DNA of 64,000 bases from Caldilineaceae bacterium (GCA_022842065.1 JALHQH010000061.1:4992-68991); one strand, 5' to 3'. Numbered from the stretch's first letter, positions 53,676 through 63,455 are shown. Translations and numbers: made by a program. The notes: generated from the letters alone by a model not told the origin.

Positions 53676-54428
53676 ATGCTCTATTTAGTCGCCACACCGA
53701 TTGGCAATTTGGATGACATCACCCTGCGGGCGCTGGAAACTTTGCGCACGGTTGACTTTGTCGCCAGCGAAGATACGCGCAAAACGGGGCGGCTGCTGCA
53801 ACACTTTGCGATTAGCAAACCCCAAATTGCCTTTCACGAACACAATGAGCGCAAAGCGGTCGAGCGCATCATCGGTTTGATTCGCGACGGTAAATCGGTC
53901 GCTTTGGTGACCGATGCCGGCACCCCAGGCATTGCCGATCCCGGTTTTATTGCCGTGCGCCGGGCCTTGGAAGCTGACCTGCCCGTCACGATGATTCCCG
54001 GCCCCACCGGGTTGATCATGGCGGTGGTGCTCTCCGGGTTGCCGGTCCACAGCTTCACCTTTCGCGGCTTTCCGCCGCGCAAAAGTGGTCAACGCCAGCG
54101 TTTCCTGGCGATAGATCAAAGCGCCCCCCATACCCTCGTCTTCTATGAAAGCCCCTACCGCCTGCTCGCTTTTCTGCAGGATGCCCTCACCGTCTATGGC
54201 GACCGGCCGGCGGCGATTGCCAATGATTTGACCAAACGTTTTGAACAAGTGCTGCGGGGCACCATCTCCACCCTAGTGACCGAGCTGACCGGTGTTGCCC
54301 TCAAGGGTGAATTTATCGTAGTGATTGGGGGTTGGCAGGGGGAGCCGCGCGCTCATATGGCTGATGATGACGATCCTGCGTTTTCGGACGAGCCTGATGA
54401 CTTTACGGATGAAGCTGACGCGGCGTAA
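53676..54428 (+). CDS. rsmI: 16S rRNA (cytidine-1402 2'-O)-methyltransferase
   Basis: 250 residues from the ATG at 53676, preceded by AAAAGGGA; longer frames extending into the DUF58 gene are rejected. The tetrapyrrole-methylase fold has [43 protein letters not shown] and [11 protein letters not shown], all RsmI signatures. It methylates the 2'-OH of C1402 in 16S rRNA with SAM. The C-terminus carries an unusual acidic tail (about 225-250, rich in Asp and Glu). Confidence 0.95.
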   Translation: MLYLVATPIGNLDDITLRALETLRTVDFVASEDTRKTGRLLQHFAISKPQIAFHEHNERKAVERIIGLIRDGKSVALVTDAGTPGIADPGFIAVRRALEADLPVTMIPGPTGLIMAVVLSGLPVHSFTFRGFPPRKSGQRQRFLAIDQSAPHTLVFYESPYRLLAFLQDALTVYGDRPAAIANDLTKRFEQVLRGTISTLVTELTGVALKGEFIVVIGGWQGEPRAHMADDDDPAFSDEPDDFTDEADAA

Positions 54429-54601
54429 GTGCTGATTTATCATATGATGGTAAGGCAACGCTGGGATTTGCTGTGATCGATTTTGCCTCTAACACCCCTC
54501 ATCGCGAAACCAATTGCCCCCTTCCTCGTAATACTGTTAGGCAACAATCAAACAAAAACCGGGGCTGCCCCTCTGCCCCTGACACTGAAAGGAATGTAAC
54601 G

Positions 54602-54919
54602 ATGCTGATTACCACCACGCCCACGATTGAGGGCAAACCGATCCAGCGCTACCTGGGGATTGTCACCGGCGAAGCGGTGATGGGCGCGAATATTCTCAAA
54701 GATCTCTTTGCCGGCCTCACGGATATTGTCGGCGGTCGCTCTGGCGTCTATGAACGCGAACTGCGCCGCGCCCAGGAGATCGCGATGACCGAGATGCAGC
54801 AGGCCGCCGCCGCGCTGGGGGCCAATGCCATCGTTGGGGTTGACCTGGACTATGAGACCGTCGGCCAGAATGGCAGCATGCTCATGGTCACCGTGAGCGG
54901 CACCGCGGTCGTCGCGTAA
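54602..54919 (+). CDS. YbjQ/DUF74 family (heavy-metal-binding-like) protein
   Basis: 105 residues from the ATG at 54602, with GAAAGGA upstream. It shows the YbjQ pattern: [36 protein letters not shown], and [17 protein letters not shown]. These small proteins form pentamers and their role is unknown. It is about 170 bases after rsmI and may be its own transcription unit. Confidence 0.9.
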   Translation: MLITTTPTIEGKPIQRYLGIVTGEAVMGANILKDLFAGLTDIVGGRSGVYERELRRAQEIAMTEMQQAAAALGANAIVGVDLDYETVGQNGSMLMVTVSGTAVVA

Positions 54920-54943
54920 AACGGCTGAAGCCAACACAAGGGA

Positions 54944-55017
54944 CCAAACGTGCTGGGGACGATTCACCGCCCGCGACCGATAACAACCTTTTGCTGCATC
55001 GTTCCCGGCACGTTTGG
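54944..55017. terminator. Long imperfect hairpin after the YbjQ-type gene
   Basis: 54944-54963 (CCAAACGTGCTGGGGACGAT) pairs with 54998-55017 with two mismatches or wobbles around a 34-base loop. It lies 25 bases after the stop. Without a T-run it is either a terminator-like structure or a repeat. Confidence 0.55.
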
Positions 55018-55095
55018 CCAAGCTTGGCAATCGGCTCGATTGCCCTTACAATAGGTATGCTGGGCGACTAGCGTTATGGCAAGAAGGAGCGAAAC

Positions 55096-55875
55096 ATGCC
55101 GACACCGTTTCCGGGGATGGATCCCTATCTGGAAAAACCTGGGCTGTGGAAACAGGTCCACACAGATTTGATTGTAGATATTCGACGCTACTTGTCGTCA
55201 CTTGTCCGCCCCAAATATCAAGTCGCGATTGAACAGCGCAATTTTCTTTCCTTGTCGGCTGGTGATCCTTTGGTGGGCGAACCCGATGTGCTAGTAATTG
55301 CGCCGGCGGGTCGCAACCGGGTGGAACTGACCCGGACAGTGGCTGCGCCGGTTGCCACTGCTTCTTATACGGTGGCGCTGCCGCAACCAGAAAGGGTGAT
55401 CGAGCGCTATCTGGAGGTACGCGATGTCGAGAGCAGCGAAGTGATCACGGTCATCGAAATTCTATCCCCCAGCAATAAATTGGAAGACCGCAAACGTTAT
55501 GACCGCAAACGACTACGCGTTCTCGGCAGCATGACCAATTTAGTTGAGATTGACCTGTTACGCAGCGGCAAACCGATGTTGATGCGTGGCGATTTCCCTC
55601 AAACGCCCTACCGCGTTCTAGTCAGTCGGGCCTTACAGCGCCCAGAGGCACAAATCTTCCCCATCGGTCTCCGCCAGGCGATTCCCGCGATTCCGATTCC
55701 CTTACGCCCTGGCGAGGAGGAACCCCAGTTGCCACTTAACCAGATCCTCCACACCTTATATGACAGTGCCGGGTATGATCTTTTCATCAATTATAGCCAA
55801 CCGGCAGTGCCGCCGCTTGGGGAAGAGGATGCCGCCTGGGCACTGGCGCTTTGTGCAGCCTTAGAAAACCAATAA
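55096..55875 (+). CDS. DUF4058 family protein
   Basis: A 259-residue protein with GGAG before its ATG. The N-terminus MPTPFPGMDPYLEKPGLWK and HTDLIVDIRRYLSSLVRPKYQVAIEQR are family hallmarks, followed by VITVIEILSPSNKLEDRKRYDRKR, where the Glu and Lys residues suggest a nuclease-like fold akin to Uma2. Function unknown. The family is common in cyanobacteria and Chloroflexota. It stands alone. Confidence 0.92.
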   Translation: MPTPFPGMDPYLEKPGLWKQVHTDLIVDIRRYLSSLVRPKYQVAIEQRNFLSLSAGDPLVGEPDVLVIAPAGRNRVELTRTVAAPVATASYTVALPQPERVIERYLEVRDVESSEVITVIEILSPSNKLEDRKRYDRKRLRVLGSMTNLVEIDLLRSGKPMLMRGDFPQTPYRVLVSRALQRPEAQIFPIGLRQAIPAIPIPLRPGEEEPQLPLNQILHTLYDSAGYDLFINYSQPAVPPLGEEDAAWALALCAALENQ

Positions 55876-56103
55876 GCAGATCTGCTCGTAACCACGCGGC
55901 GCGTGGTTCTGTCTCTGGTACGCTCTGCGTCCAAATTGCATTTCGCCGGCGCGTATGCTCACTGGGCGCGGAACGAGCCAAACGCGCCAACCTTGAAATC
56001 CCTGCTTCTCTCCATCATGCCTTTACCCCACTCCCATGCTACAATAGCCGCTGCAAGCCTAATAACGAATCACGAATAACCAATCACCAATGACGAATGA
56101 CCA

Positions 56104-58503
56104 ATGACCTGGACTCGACGCGACTGGATCTATCTGCTCTCTCTAACGCTGCTGGCGGCGGCGCTACGGTTTTATCAGCTAGGCGAAGTGCCCCCTGGTT
56201 TTCAGTTTGACGAAGCCTTTAATGCCATTGACGCCGAGCAGATCTGGCACGGCAATCGGCCGCTCTTTTTGCCGGCTAATGGCGGGCGCGAGGTACTCTA
56301 TAGCTACTTCCAGGCCCTACTGGGCAACTTCCTCGGCTTTAATGTCTATAGCCTGCGCCTGGCCTCGGCGTTGTTGGGTATCGCCACGGTGCCGGCGACC
56401 TATCTGCTGCTGCGCCGGCTCTTGCGCCGCGAGAGTCAAACGGTGGCCCTCTTTACGGCGTTGACCCTGGCCGTGAGCTTCTGGCATCTGCACTTTAGCC
56501 ACTATGGCATTCGCGTGATCACCATGCCGCTGTTACTCAGTGGCCTCTTTGGCGCGTTCTGGCTAAGTCACCATAGCCAACGACCGCGCACGATCTGGCT
56601 CGCCACCCTGGTGACGGGGCTGCTCACCGGCCTTAGCGTTTGGACTCATCCCAGTGGCCGCTTTACCCCTTTTGTGCTGCTTGGCTATACCCTCTGGCTG
56701 CTCTGGCGTTACCCGACGCGGCGGCGGTGGGATTGGCATCACCCCCTGGTGAAGCTGGCGTTGATTGGCGCGGTTGCCTTTGTCGTCTTCCTGCCGCTGG
56801 GGATCGAGTTCTACCGCCACCCCGAATTTTTCTTTGGCCACGCGTCCGAGGTCTCGATCTTTGCCGAAAGGGTACGCGGGGAGAGCGCGCCCTGGCAAGT
56901 GCTAGGGGAACATCTGCTGCTGGTGTTGGGTATGTTTAGTTTTACCGGCGACGGCGAGTGGATCCATAACCTGCCGGGGCGACCGGTGCTCGAAGCCCCG
57001 CTGGCCCTCTGCTTTGCGCTGGGGGTCGTGCGCTGGGTGGTCCGTCTGTTCCGCCGCCGCCAAGAAGATCCGGATGTTGACGCGTTGGTGCTCTTGGCAG
57101 GTTGGACGCTGGTGATGTTGCTGCCGTCGGTGTTGAGTGATGCCGCGCCCAACTATTCACGCACCTTGCCAACCTTACCGGCGGTGCTGGTTGCGGCCGG
57201 GCTGGGGTTGAGTTGGCTGGCCACAGGAACCTGGCGCTGGCGCAGCCGGCAGGCCCCCAGCGGTTTACCCGGGTGGATTGGCTATGCCCTGGCCGGCCTC
57301 ATCATTGCAGTGAGTGGTGGCTGGGCGGGCTATGACTACTTTGTCCGCTTCCCCCAGCACCCCGACGCCTATTATCACTATGATGCGGACAAGCTTGATG
57401 CTCTGGCCGCGCTGGAAGGGGCGGCTGCCCAAGGCAACATAGTCTATCTCGAGCCGCTCTGGAGTGAACATGCCACCTTTACCTTCCTACGCGACCGGGC
57501 CATTGTGAAGTCGCTTGATACCAGCCAGACCATGGTTTTGCCCCCACCAGGGCTAGGTGCTCTCTACGCCTTTCCCCCCGAGAAGTTTGATCGCGCCCAA
57601 TCGCTAGGGCGTCGCTGGCCCAACGTCACTGCCGGCGAACTGCATGACCGCTATGGCCGCCTGTTGCTGGCCCAGGTACAGCTCACGGCTGACCAACTTG
57701 CGGGCTGGCCCGAAAATTTCGCACCGACCAATGAACCCGTGCGCCCATTTCCAGTCCATTTTGACGATGCCCCAACGTTGCTCGGCTACCAGCAGCGCAA
57801 TGACAAACAAGAGTTAGTGCTCTTCTGGCAGGCCGAAGCCGCGACCTTGCGCGATCTGACCATCTTTCTCCAGTTTATCGATCAAGCTGGCAACCGCGTC
57901 GCGCAGATCGACCGCCTGCCGGGCGATGGCAGCTATCTCACCCCCACCTGGACCGCAGGTGAACGGGTAATTGAGCGTTATCAACCGGCGCTAAATGATG
58001 TGTGCGCAGGCGACGAACCGTTGTCGCTTTACGTTGGCTGGTATGAACTGGCTGCGGCCGGGGCGCGCCGCCCCTTGGCCGATGGCACCGGCGACGCCGC
58101 TGTGATCGGCCCGTTAACGCTGCCCCTGCGCGCCTATCTGCCCGACCAGATCAGTGTACCCCTCACCAATCAACGCCTCCTGGCCCCTGGCCTCACCCTG
58201 CTGGCCGACACGATCATGACCGACACTTTGCCCAGCGGCACCACCTTCTCCGTCGATCTCTACTGGCAGGCCGGCACCGCCCTCGCCACGACGCCGGTCC
58301 AGGTGGGGTTACAATGGGATCAGCAAATGGTCCCCCTGTGGGATGCCATCATCGCACCCGATACACCCTGGCACGACGGCGAGATCGTCTGCCGGCGCGT
58401 CCAATTGACCTTACCTCCCGACCTGCCGCCCGGCGACTATCCCCTCCAACTGCGCACCGCCGAGGCCAGCCTCCTGTTACGTTCGCTCACCATCACCCCC
58501 TGA
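56104..58503 (+). CDS. GT39/PMT-like (ArnT-family) membrane glycosyltransferase
   Basis: A 799-residue protein. About 11 membrane segments fill residues 8-420. The first periplasmic loop has the catalytic-type motif GFQFDEAFNAIDAEQI (Asp-Glu as in ArnT/PMT). The long C-terminal extracytoplasmic part (about 430-799) is beta-rich. GT39-type enzymes use polyprenyl-phosphate sugar to glycosylate proteins or lipids outside the membrane. A 228-base gap of AATCACCAAT-like words separates it from DUF4058. The acceptor is unknown. Confidence 0.88.
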   Translation: MTWTRRDWIYLLSLTLLAAALRFYQLGEVPPGFQFDEAFNAIDAEQIWHGNRPLFLPANGGREVLYSYFQALLGNFLGFNVYSLRLASALLGIATVPATYLLLRRLLRRESQTVALFTALTLAVSFWHLHFSHYGIRVITMPLLLSGLFGAFWLSHHSQRPRTIWLATLVTGLLTGLSVWTHPSGRFTPFVLLGYTLWLLWRYPTRRRWDWHHPLVKLALIGAVAFVVFLPLGIEFYRHPEFFFGHASEVSIFAERVRGESAPWQVLGEHLLLVLGMFSFTGDGEWIHNLPGRPVLEAPLALCFALGVVRWVVRLFRRRQEDPDVDALVLLAGWTLVMLLPSVLSDAAPNYSRTLPTLPAVLVAAGLGLSWLATGTWRWRSRQAPSGLPGWIGYALAGLIIAVSGGWAGYDYFVRFPQHPDAYYHYDADKLDALAALEGAAAQGNIVYLEPLWSEHATFTFLRDRAIVKSLDTSQTMVLPPPGLGALYAFPPEKFDRAQSLGRRWPNVTAGELHDRYGRLLLAQVQLTADQLAGWPENFAPTNEPVRPFPVHFDDAPTLLGYQQRNDKQELVLFWQAEAATLRDLTIFLQFIDQAGNRVAQIDRLPGDGSYLTPTWTAGERVIERYQPALNDVCAGDEPLSLYVGWYELAAAGARRPLADGTGDAAVIGPLTLPLRAYLPDQISVPLTNQRLLAPGLTLLADTIMTDTLPSGTTFSVDLYWQAGTALATTPVQVGLQWDQQMVPLWDAIIAPDTPWHDGEIVCRRVQLTLPPDLPPGDYPLQLRTAEASLLLRSLTITP

Positions 58504-58594
58504 CCCGGCGCACTGCCCACCGTTGCTAGTGTGCCTTTGGGTGCGTGTTGTCAGCGGGTTGTCATTCATTTCCCGCTTAATCCGTTGTACCTTA

Positions 58595-58635
58595 GTGCAC
58601 AGTGTGCGCGTCCTCAAGGCGCGCACACTGTGCAC
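58595..58635. terminator. 16-bp perfect hairpin
   Basis: GTGCACAGTGTGCGCG (58595-58610) pairs with CGCGCACACTGTGCAC (58620-58635) around a 9-base loop. It follows the GT39 gene by 92 bases and has no T-run, so the terminator role is inferred from position. Confidence 0.55.
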
Positions 58636-58672
58636 ACGGGTGCGCGCAAAGTGGCCCCAAGTTCCGTATAAT

Positions 58673-58707
58673 CAAGCGGCCACACCAACGGTTGGTGTGG
58701 CCGCTTG
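58673..58707. repeat. 17-bp perfect hairpin
   Basis: CAAGCGGCCACACCAAC (58673-58689) pairs with GTTGGTGTGGCCGCTTG (58691-58707) with a single central G. The nearly absent loop makes a cruciform or a repeat end as likely as an RNA hairpin. Confidence 0.7.
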
Positions 58708-58822
58708 AATCCAAAAATGCTCAGTGCACCTTTTGTGTATCATCGCTTCACACCCAACGCCGCCGCCAGCTTGACCACAACTTTGTCTATTCACGACTTA
58801 TTGCAAACGCAGAGGAGATCGC

Positions 58823-59725
58823 ATGGACGCGTGGCTTTTAACTTTCAGCAACCAGACCCTGGCCAATCCGTTGCTCGACGTGATCATGGTGCTGGCCAGT
58901 ACGGTGGGCTTGGCGCTGCTGCCGCTGGTTGGTTATTCCTACTGGCGCCGGGGTGATCAACAAACCGGGCGCGCCATCTTTTTCGCATTGGGCATGGCAC
59001 TGCTCCTGACGCTGATCTTCTACTATCTGGCCCTGCGTCCGCGACCCAGTGATATGCGGCTGCTCTTGCCCATGCCGCCATTTCCGGCCTTTCCCAGTGG
59101 TCACACCGCGGCGGCCTTTGCCACGGCAACCGTCCTGGCCTTGCGCCTGCGTAATCGCTCGCTCACCCTGCTGGCGATCCTGGGCGCGCTACTGATCAGC
59201 TTTAGCCGCATCTATTTGGGCCATCATTATCCGTCTGACCTGTTGGGGGGTGCGGTGCTGGGCTGTGCCGTGGGTGCGGCCGCGGTCGGCCTGTTGCGGA
59301 CGGAAAATTCACTCGTGGATCGACTGCGTTGGCTGCTCTGGCCACAACTCGCCGTCGTTATCCTCGGCACGCAGATGGCCTATCTGGATAGTGTCCCCAG
59401 GGGGCTTTTGTTCATGCCCTATGCGGACAAACTCTTCCACGCCCTGCTCTTTGGCGCAGTCGTCTTCTGGTTAAATCTCTGGTGGGGGGATCGGCGTTGG
59501 CGGTGGGGCCAATGGGCGGTGCCGGTCGCGATTGCGCTGCCGATTACGCTGGCCCTGCTGGAAGAGATCGTCCAAGCCTTCTCGCCCCTGCGCACCGGTG
59601 ACCTGCTCGACCTGGCCAGCGACTTGGTGGGAATGACCTTTTTCTGGTGGCTGAGTAATCGGTTGCTGGCGCGGACGGCGTCGGTTGCTGAGGAAACGCC
59701 AACTGCGACTGCCTATGGTCAGTAA
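58823..59725 (+). CDS. PAP2-type phosphatase fused to a VanZ-like domain
   Basis: A 300-residue protein with GAGGAG before the ATG. The PAP2 half (about 15-165) has the three phosphatase motifs: LRPRPSD (71-77), FPSGHTAA (His94) and SRIYLGHHYPSD (Arg129, His135, Asp139). The C-terminal half (about 185-285) is a VanZ-like membrane domain with YADKLFHALLFGAVVF and EEIVQAFSPLRTGDLLDLASDLVG. PAP2 enzymes dephosphorylate lipid phosphates such as undecaprenyl pyrophosphate. The fusion suggests a membrane-lipid recycling role. Confidence 0.9.
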   Translation: MDAWLLTFSNQTLANPLLDVIMVLASTVGLALLPLVGYSYWRRGDQQTGRAIFFALGMALLLTLIFYYLALRPRPSDMRLLLPMPPFPAFPSGHTAAAFATATVLALRLRNRSLTLLAILGALLISFSRIYLGHHYPSDLLGGAVLGCAVGAAAVGLLRTENSLVDRLRWLLWPQLAVVILGTQMAYLDSVPRGLLFMPYADKLFHALLFGAVVFWLNLWWGDRRWRWGQWAVPVAIALPITLALLEEIVQAFSPLRTGDLLDLASDLVGMTFFWWLSNRLLARTASVAEETPTATAYGQ

Positions 59726-59790
59726 TGCGCAAGCGGGTAACGCGTCGTGAGCTGGGTCTGCGGCTATCGCTATGCACGGGTGCAGACCCA

Positions 59791-59820
59791 GCTGGGCTGC
59801 GCATCAGGGGATGCGCAGTA
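59791..59820. repeat. CTGCGCATC hairpin element, copy 2 (inverted)
   Basis: CTGCGCATC (59797-59805) pairs with GATGCGCAG (59810-59818) around AGGG, preceded by GCTGGG. It is the reverse complement of the element at 51183-51212 with one loop difference. It lies between the convergent PAP2 and ZIP genes. Confidence 0.8.
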
Positions 59821-59876
59821 CACGATTGCCAAATAGACGTTTCACGCATCACGTTTTACGCATCACTTTTCACGCC

Positions 59877-60734
59877 TCACCCCAACGCTACATCCAGAAT
59901 CATCATCACGGTAAAACCGCCCAGCGCGCTGAGGGTCGCCAGGTCGGTGTTGCCATTGCCCTGCGACTCGGGGATCAGCTCTTCGACCACGACAAAGATC
60001 ATCGCGCCGGCGGCAAAACTAAGGGCATAGGGCAGAATCGGCCGCGCAAAGTAGACCGCGCTCGCCCCGATCACCCCGGCAATTGGTTCGACCACGGCAG
60101 AGAGTTGACCATACCAGAAGCTGCGCCAGCGCGACATCCCTTCCCCGCGCAAAGGCATGGCCACCGCCACCCCTTCGGGAAAGTTTTGGATGCCAATTCC
60201 GATCGCCAGCGCCACGGCCCCGCTTAACGTCGCCGCCGGCATGTTGGCCGCCACCGCGCCAAAAGCAACGCCAACCGCCAGCCCTTCCGGGAAGTTATGC
60301 AGGGTAATGGCAAGCACCAGCAAGACGCTGCGCTGCCAGGTGGTGGAGAGGCCCTCGGCATCGCGAGGCCGCAAGTTCAGGTGGAGATGGGGCAGCACTT
60401 TGTCGATTAACCACAGGCAGATGCCCCCACCCATAAAGCCAATGGCGGCGGGAATCCACGCCGGCCAGCCGCCGGCTGCCTCTGCCATTTCGATCGCCGG
60501 CGCGAGCAGCGACCAATAGCTGGCCGCGATCATCACCCCCGCGGCAAAACCCATCATGCCATCGAGTAATTTACGGTCAATCCTACGCGTGAGAAAAACG
60601 GCGGACGCGCCCAATGCCGTCACGCCCCAAGTGAAGAGTGTAGCCAGTAACGCTTGCAGGATTGGATTCAGCCCAGCTAGTTGATCAAGGATGGTACTCA
60701 AGGATGGGGTACCGTTGCTTTCTTTTGGGTTCAA
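59877..60734 (-). CDS. ZIP family metal transporter
   Basis: A 285-residue protein with eight membrane segments. The family motifs are [19 protein letters not shown] (segment IV) and [22 protein letters not shown] (segment V), whose His and Glu residues line the metal site. The His/Asp-rich loop between segments III and IV is short. It imports Zn or related divalent metals. The start is a TTG at 60734, because the first ATG downstream would cut the first helix; this is uncertain. Confidence 0.9.
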   Translation of the reverse strand: MNPKESNGTPSLSTILDQLAGLNPILQALLATLFTWGVTALGASAVFLTRRIDRKLLDGMMGFAAGVMIAASYWSLLAPAIEMAEAAGGWPAWIPAAIGFMGGGICLWLIDKVLPHLHLNLRPRDAEGLSTTWQRSVLLVLAITLHNFPEGLAVGVAFGAVAANMPAATLSGAVALAIGIGIQNFPEGVAVAMPLRGEGMSRWRSFWYGQLSAVVEPIAGVIGASAVYFARPILPYALSFAAGAMIFVVVEELIPESQGNGNTDLATLSALGGFTVMMILDVALG

Positions 60735-60791
60735 AGGGATCTGCGGAGGTTGACATCCTCGCCCCGCCGTAAACGCGCCCAGTGGGCACCC

Positions 60792-60860
60792 GGGCTACCC
60801 AACAACGCCGGGTAAACCCAGCTCCCTTAGCCGGGTTTACCCGGCGTTGTTGGGTAGCCC
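60792..60860. terminator. 28-bp perfect inverted repeat after cydB
   Basis: 60792-60819 pairs with 60833-60860 without mismatch around a 13-base loop (AGCTCCCTTAGCC). It begins GGGCTACCCAACAACGCCGG. It lies directly past the 3' end of the leftward cydAB operon (stop at 60868) and before the ZIP gene. The length exceeds a usual terminator, so a mobile repeat is also possible. Confidence 0.7.
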
Positions 60861-60867
60861 TGCGGCT

Positions 60868-61932
60868 TTAGCCCAGGGCGGGCTTGTCACCCTCTACATT
60901 CTGGTTGAGCCTCTTTTGGTTGCCGGTGAGCGGTCGTTTAAAAATGTAAAAAAGATACCCCAGCGACGGCAAGAGGATCACGGTGCCCACCGCCAGCGCG
61001 ATTACCAATAAGCGCAAGGTAATGCTGGGGGCCACGCTGTTGGTCAAGCTCAGATCCGGCGGCAGTAAGAAAGGGTATTGAGCCAAGGCCCAGCCGCTGA
61101 GAATCATCGTAACCTGGCAGATCGCGGCCGCGCTCGCCAGGCGAAAGCGCCGCCACCAGAGTGCGGCCAACGCACCAAAGGCGGCAATACTGGTCAGCCC
61201 AAAGATCCAATCGGCCCACCAGTGGGCACTACCGGCAAAGAGCGCGGGCGCATCCCGCCAGGCCAGCCCAAAGACCAACGCCGCCGCGGGTGCTAACGAA
61301 AGGCCGGAAAGGAGGGCGCGCAGACGGAAGTCATTCTGCAAGGGTGGGTTACCTTCCGTCTCGACCGTCATATAGGTGGCGGCCAGAAAGGCAAAGAGCC
61401 CCTGCGCAAAGAGGCCGCAGGCAATGGCAAAGAGCGTGGTCCAGCCGGCAAAAAAGCCAGTGGTGACCATCCCATCTTCGACCCGAATTACACCGCTGGC
61501 CAGGCCACCAAGGGTCATGCCCAGAAAAAGTGGGGTGAGAAAGCTGGAAATGCTAAAGACGGTACTCCAGCGGCGATGGGTGGCATCATCCTGTGCATCA
61601 TACTTGCGGAAGACAAAGGCAGAGCCGCGCAAGACAATGCCCACAAGCACCACGGTAATCGGAATATGCAGCGCGGTCATAATCGCGGCAAAAGCACGGG
61701 GATAAGCTGAAAAGAGCAGTACGATCACCAGGATCAGCCAGACATGGTTGGCTTCCCAGACGGGGCCAATCGCATCGGCAATCGCTTCGCGCTGTTGGCG
61801 GGCGCGCGGGCCAAAGGCGAGCAGATCCCACATGCCGCCACCAAAGTCGGCCCCGGCAAAGAGCGCATAGAGAATCAATGCCAGCACCATCGTGGTGGCG
61901 ATGATCAAATTAAGATTCAGGTCAGACAACAT
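60868..61932 (-). CDS. cydB: Cytochrome bd-type quinol oxidase subunit II
   Basis: A 354-residue protein with about eight membrane segments. LALILYALFAGADFGGGMWDLLAFG is the typical N-terminal motif, and AIGPVWEANHVWLILVIVLLFSAYPRAFA carries the conserved EANHVW. It starts 11 bases inside the end of cydA, so the two are co-translated. With CydA it reduces O2 to water using quinol, favouring low-oxygen growth. Confidence 0.95.
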   Translation of the reverse strand: MLSDLNLNLIIATTMVLALILYALFAGADFGGGMWDLLAFGPRARQQREAIADAIGPVWEANHVWLILVIVLLFSAYPRAFAAIMTALHIPITVVLVGIVLRGSAFVFRKYDAQDDATHRRWSTVFSISSFLTPLFLGMTLGGLASGVIRVEDGMVTTGFFAGWTTLFAIACGLFAQGLFAFLAATYMTVETEGNPPLQNDFRLRALLSGLSLAPAAALVFGLAWRDAPALFAGSAHWWADWIFGLTSIAAFGALAALWWRRFRLASAAAICQVTMILSGWALAQYPFLLPPDLSLTNSVAPSITLRLLVIALAVGTVILLPSLGYLFYIFKRPLTGNQKRLNQNVEGDKPALG

Positions 61933-63280
61933 GGGTTTGCCCCTCCTTGCCGGCCTTGGGGGTGATGATACTCTCCAGTTCGCCCGGATCGGCGGTCTCT
62001 AAAAATTGGCGGCGCAGCAGAAAGACGAGCACGACAGAGAGCAGAATATAGAGCAGCGTAAAGGTGACAAAAGGCACCACCAGCCCCGGCATTGGCGTAA
62101 CGGCATCAGCCGTACGCATAATGCCATAGATGATCCAGGGTTGCCGCCCTACCTCTGTCACGACCCAACCCGCTTCAATCGCGATAAAGCCCAACGGTCC
62201 GGCCAGCACCAACGCCCAGAGAAACCAACGTTGATCAGGCAACTGTCGCCTCCGCCACCAGAACCAACCCGCCCACGCCGCCAGCGCCAACATTACCATC
62301 CCACAGCCGACCATAATGTCAAACGCCCAGTGGACGATATTCGTGTTTGGCCATTCATCGCGCGGATATTCGGCCAACCCAATCACAGGTTCAAAGGGAT
62401 CATTGTGGGCCAGAAAGCTCAGGGCATAGGGGATCTCTATCGCATAGTCAACGCGCATGGCTTCATCATCGGCAATCCCGCCCAAGATGATCGGTGCCCC
62501 CGCTTCTGTGTGATAGTGACTTTCCATGGCTGCGAATTTGGCCGGTTGCAGTTCCGCCACCCGTTTGGCGCTGTGATCACCGCTGAGAATTTGTAGGGGG
62601 ATGCTGATGCAGGCGACGATCAGGGCGATGCCCAAGGCGCGCCGATGAAAGAGGGAGGTGGGGGTCTTTAGCACAAACCAGGCATGGACCGCCGCGACCA
62701 CAAAGCCGGTGGCGACATAAGCGGCCAGCGTCATGTGCAACACTTCGTGTAACGCCGCGGGGTTGAGCATGGCGGCAATCGGGTCGATGTTGGTGATCTG
62801 CCCATCAACTAGGTCAAAGCCAGTGGGGGTATTCATCCACGCATTAGCCGTCACCACAAAGACGCCGGAGAGCATCCCGCTGAGTGCTACCAGTATCCCC
62901 GAAATCCAGTGCGCCACCGGCGAAATGCGATCCCACCCATAGAGGTAGATGCCAAGGAAGATCGCTTCGGTGAAAAAGGCAAAGCCCTCCAGCGAGAAGG
63001 GCATCCCGATCACTGCGCCGGCATGTTCCATAAAGGTCGGCCAGAGCAAGCCCAATTCAAAGGAGAGTACCGTGCCAGAGACTGCACCCACGGCGAAGAG
63101 AATGGCCGTGCCTTTCGCCCACCGTTTGCTTAACTCCAAATAGAGCGGCTCTTTGGTGCGCAGGTAAAGCCCTTCGGAGACCGCCATCAACAGTGGCATC
63201 CCGATGCCTAAGGCGGCGAAGATAATGTGAAAAGCCAGCGACATTGCCATCTGTGAGCGGGCAAAGAGAAAATCATCCAT
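61922..63280 (-). CDS. cydA: Cytochrome bd-type quinol oxidase subunit I
   Basis: A 452-residue protein with an AGGAAC box upstream. The heme ligand His18 (SLAFHIIFAALG), the second His region (TFMEHAGAVIGMPFSLEGFAFFTEAIFLG, with conserved Glu residues) and GRQPWIIYGIMRTADAVTP are all present. The quinol loop is of the short type, as in the cyanide-insensitive branch. It forms a bc/bd-type oxidase with CydB. No cydX gene was seen. Confidence 0.96.
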   Translation of the reverse strand: MDDFLFARSQMAMSLAFHIIFAALGIGMPLLMAVSEGLYLRTKEPLYLELSKRWAKGTAILFAVGAVSGTVLSFELGLLWPTFMEHAGAVIGMPFSLEGFAFFTEAIFLGIYLYGWDRISPVAHWISGILVALSGMLSGVFVVTANAWMNTPTGFDLVDGQITNIDPIAAMLNPAALHEVLHMTLAAYVATGFVVAAVHAWFVLKTPTSLFHRRALGIALIVACISIPLQILSGDHSAKRVAELQPAKFAAMESHYHTEAGAPIILGGIADDEAMRVDYAIEIPYALSFLAHNDPFEPVIGLAEYPRDEWPNTNIVHWAFDIMVGCGMVMLALAAWAGWFWWRRRQLPDQRWFLWALVLAGPLGFIAIEAGWVVTEVGRQPWIIYGIMRTADAVTPMPGLVVPFVTFTLLYILLSVVLVFLLRRQFLETADPGELESIITPKAGKEGQTHVV

Positions 63281-63307
63281 AGTTCCTCGTATTGTCTGCG
63301 AAAAGGA

Positions 63308-63364
63308 AGCAGGAGGTCTGAAGCATTGGCATGTACGAATGACTGCTGCTTCAGACCTCCTGCT
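63308..63364. repeat. 18-bp perfect inverted repeat upstream of cydA
   Basis: AGCAGGAGGTCTGAAGCA (63308-63325) pairs with TGCTTCAGACCTCCTGCT (63347-63364) around a 21-base loop. It is 28 bases upstream of the cydA start, so it could be an operator or a transcript structure in the 5' leader, or the terminator of the adjacent leftward rhodanese gene's upstream region. Confidence 0.7.
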
Positions 63365-63455
63365 AGAGCATAGACGCTAGGATGATTATACCATAACCCG
63401 CTATTGTAGAGTTGTGCTAGATTTCACAATGTTTAGCTGTTTTTAATCAGGCAAT

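Larger units (their letters stand above)
58504..58822. other. Intergenic region (319 bases) with two tandem hairpins
   Basis: This gap follows the GT39 gene. It holds a 16-bp perfect stem (58595-58610 with 58620-58635) and a 17-bp perfect stem (58673-58689 with 58691-58707). The second lies 115 bases before the PAP2 gene. No gene was seen. Confidence 0.7.
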
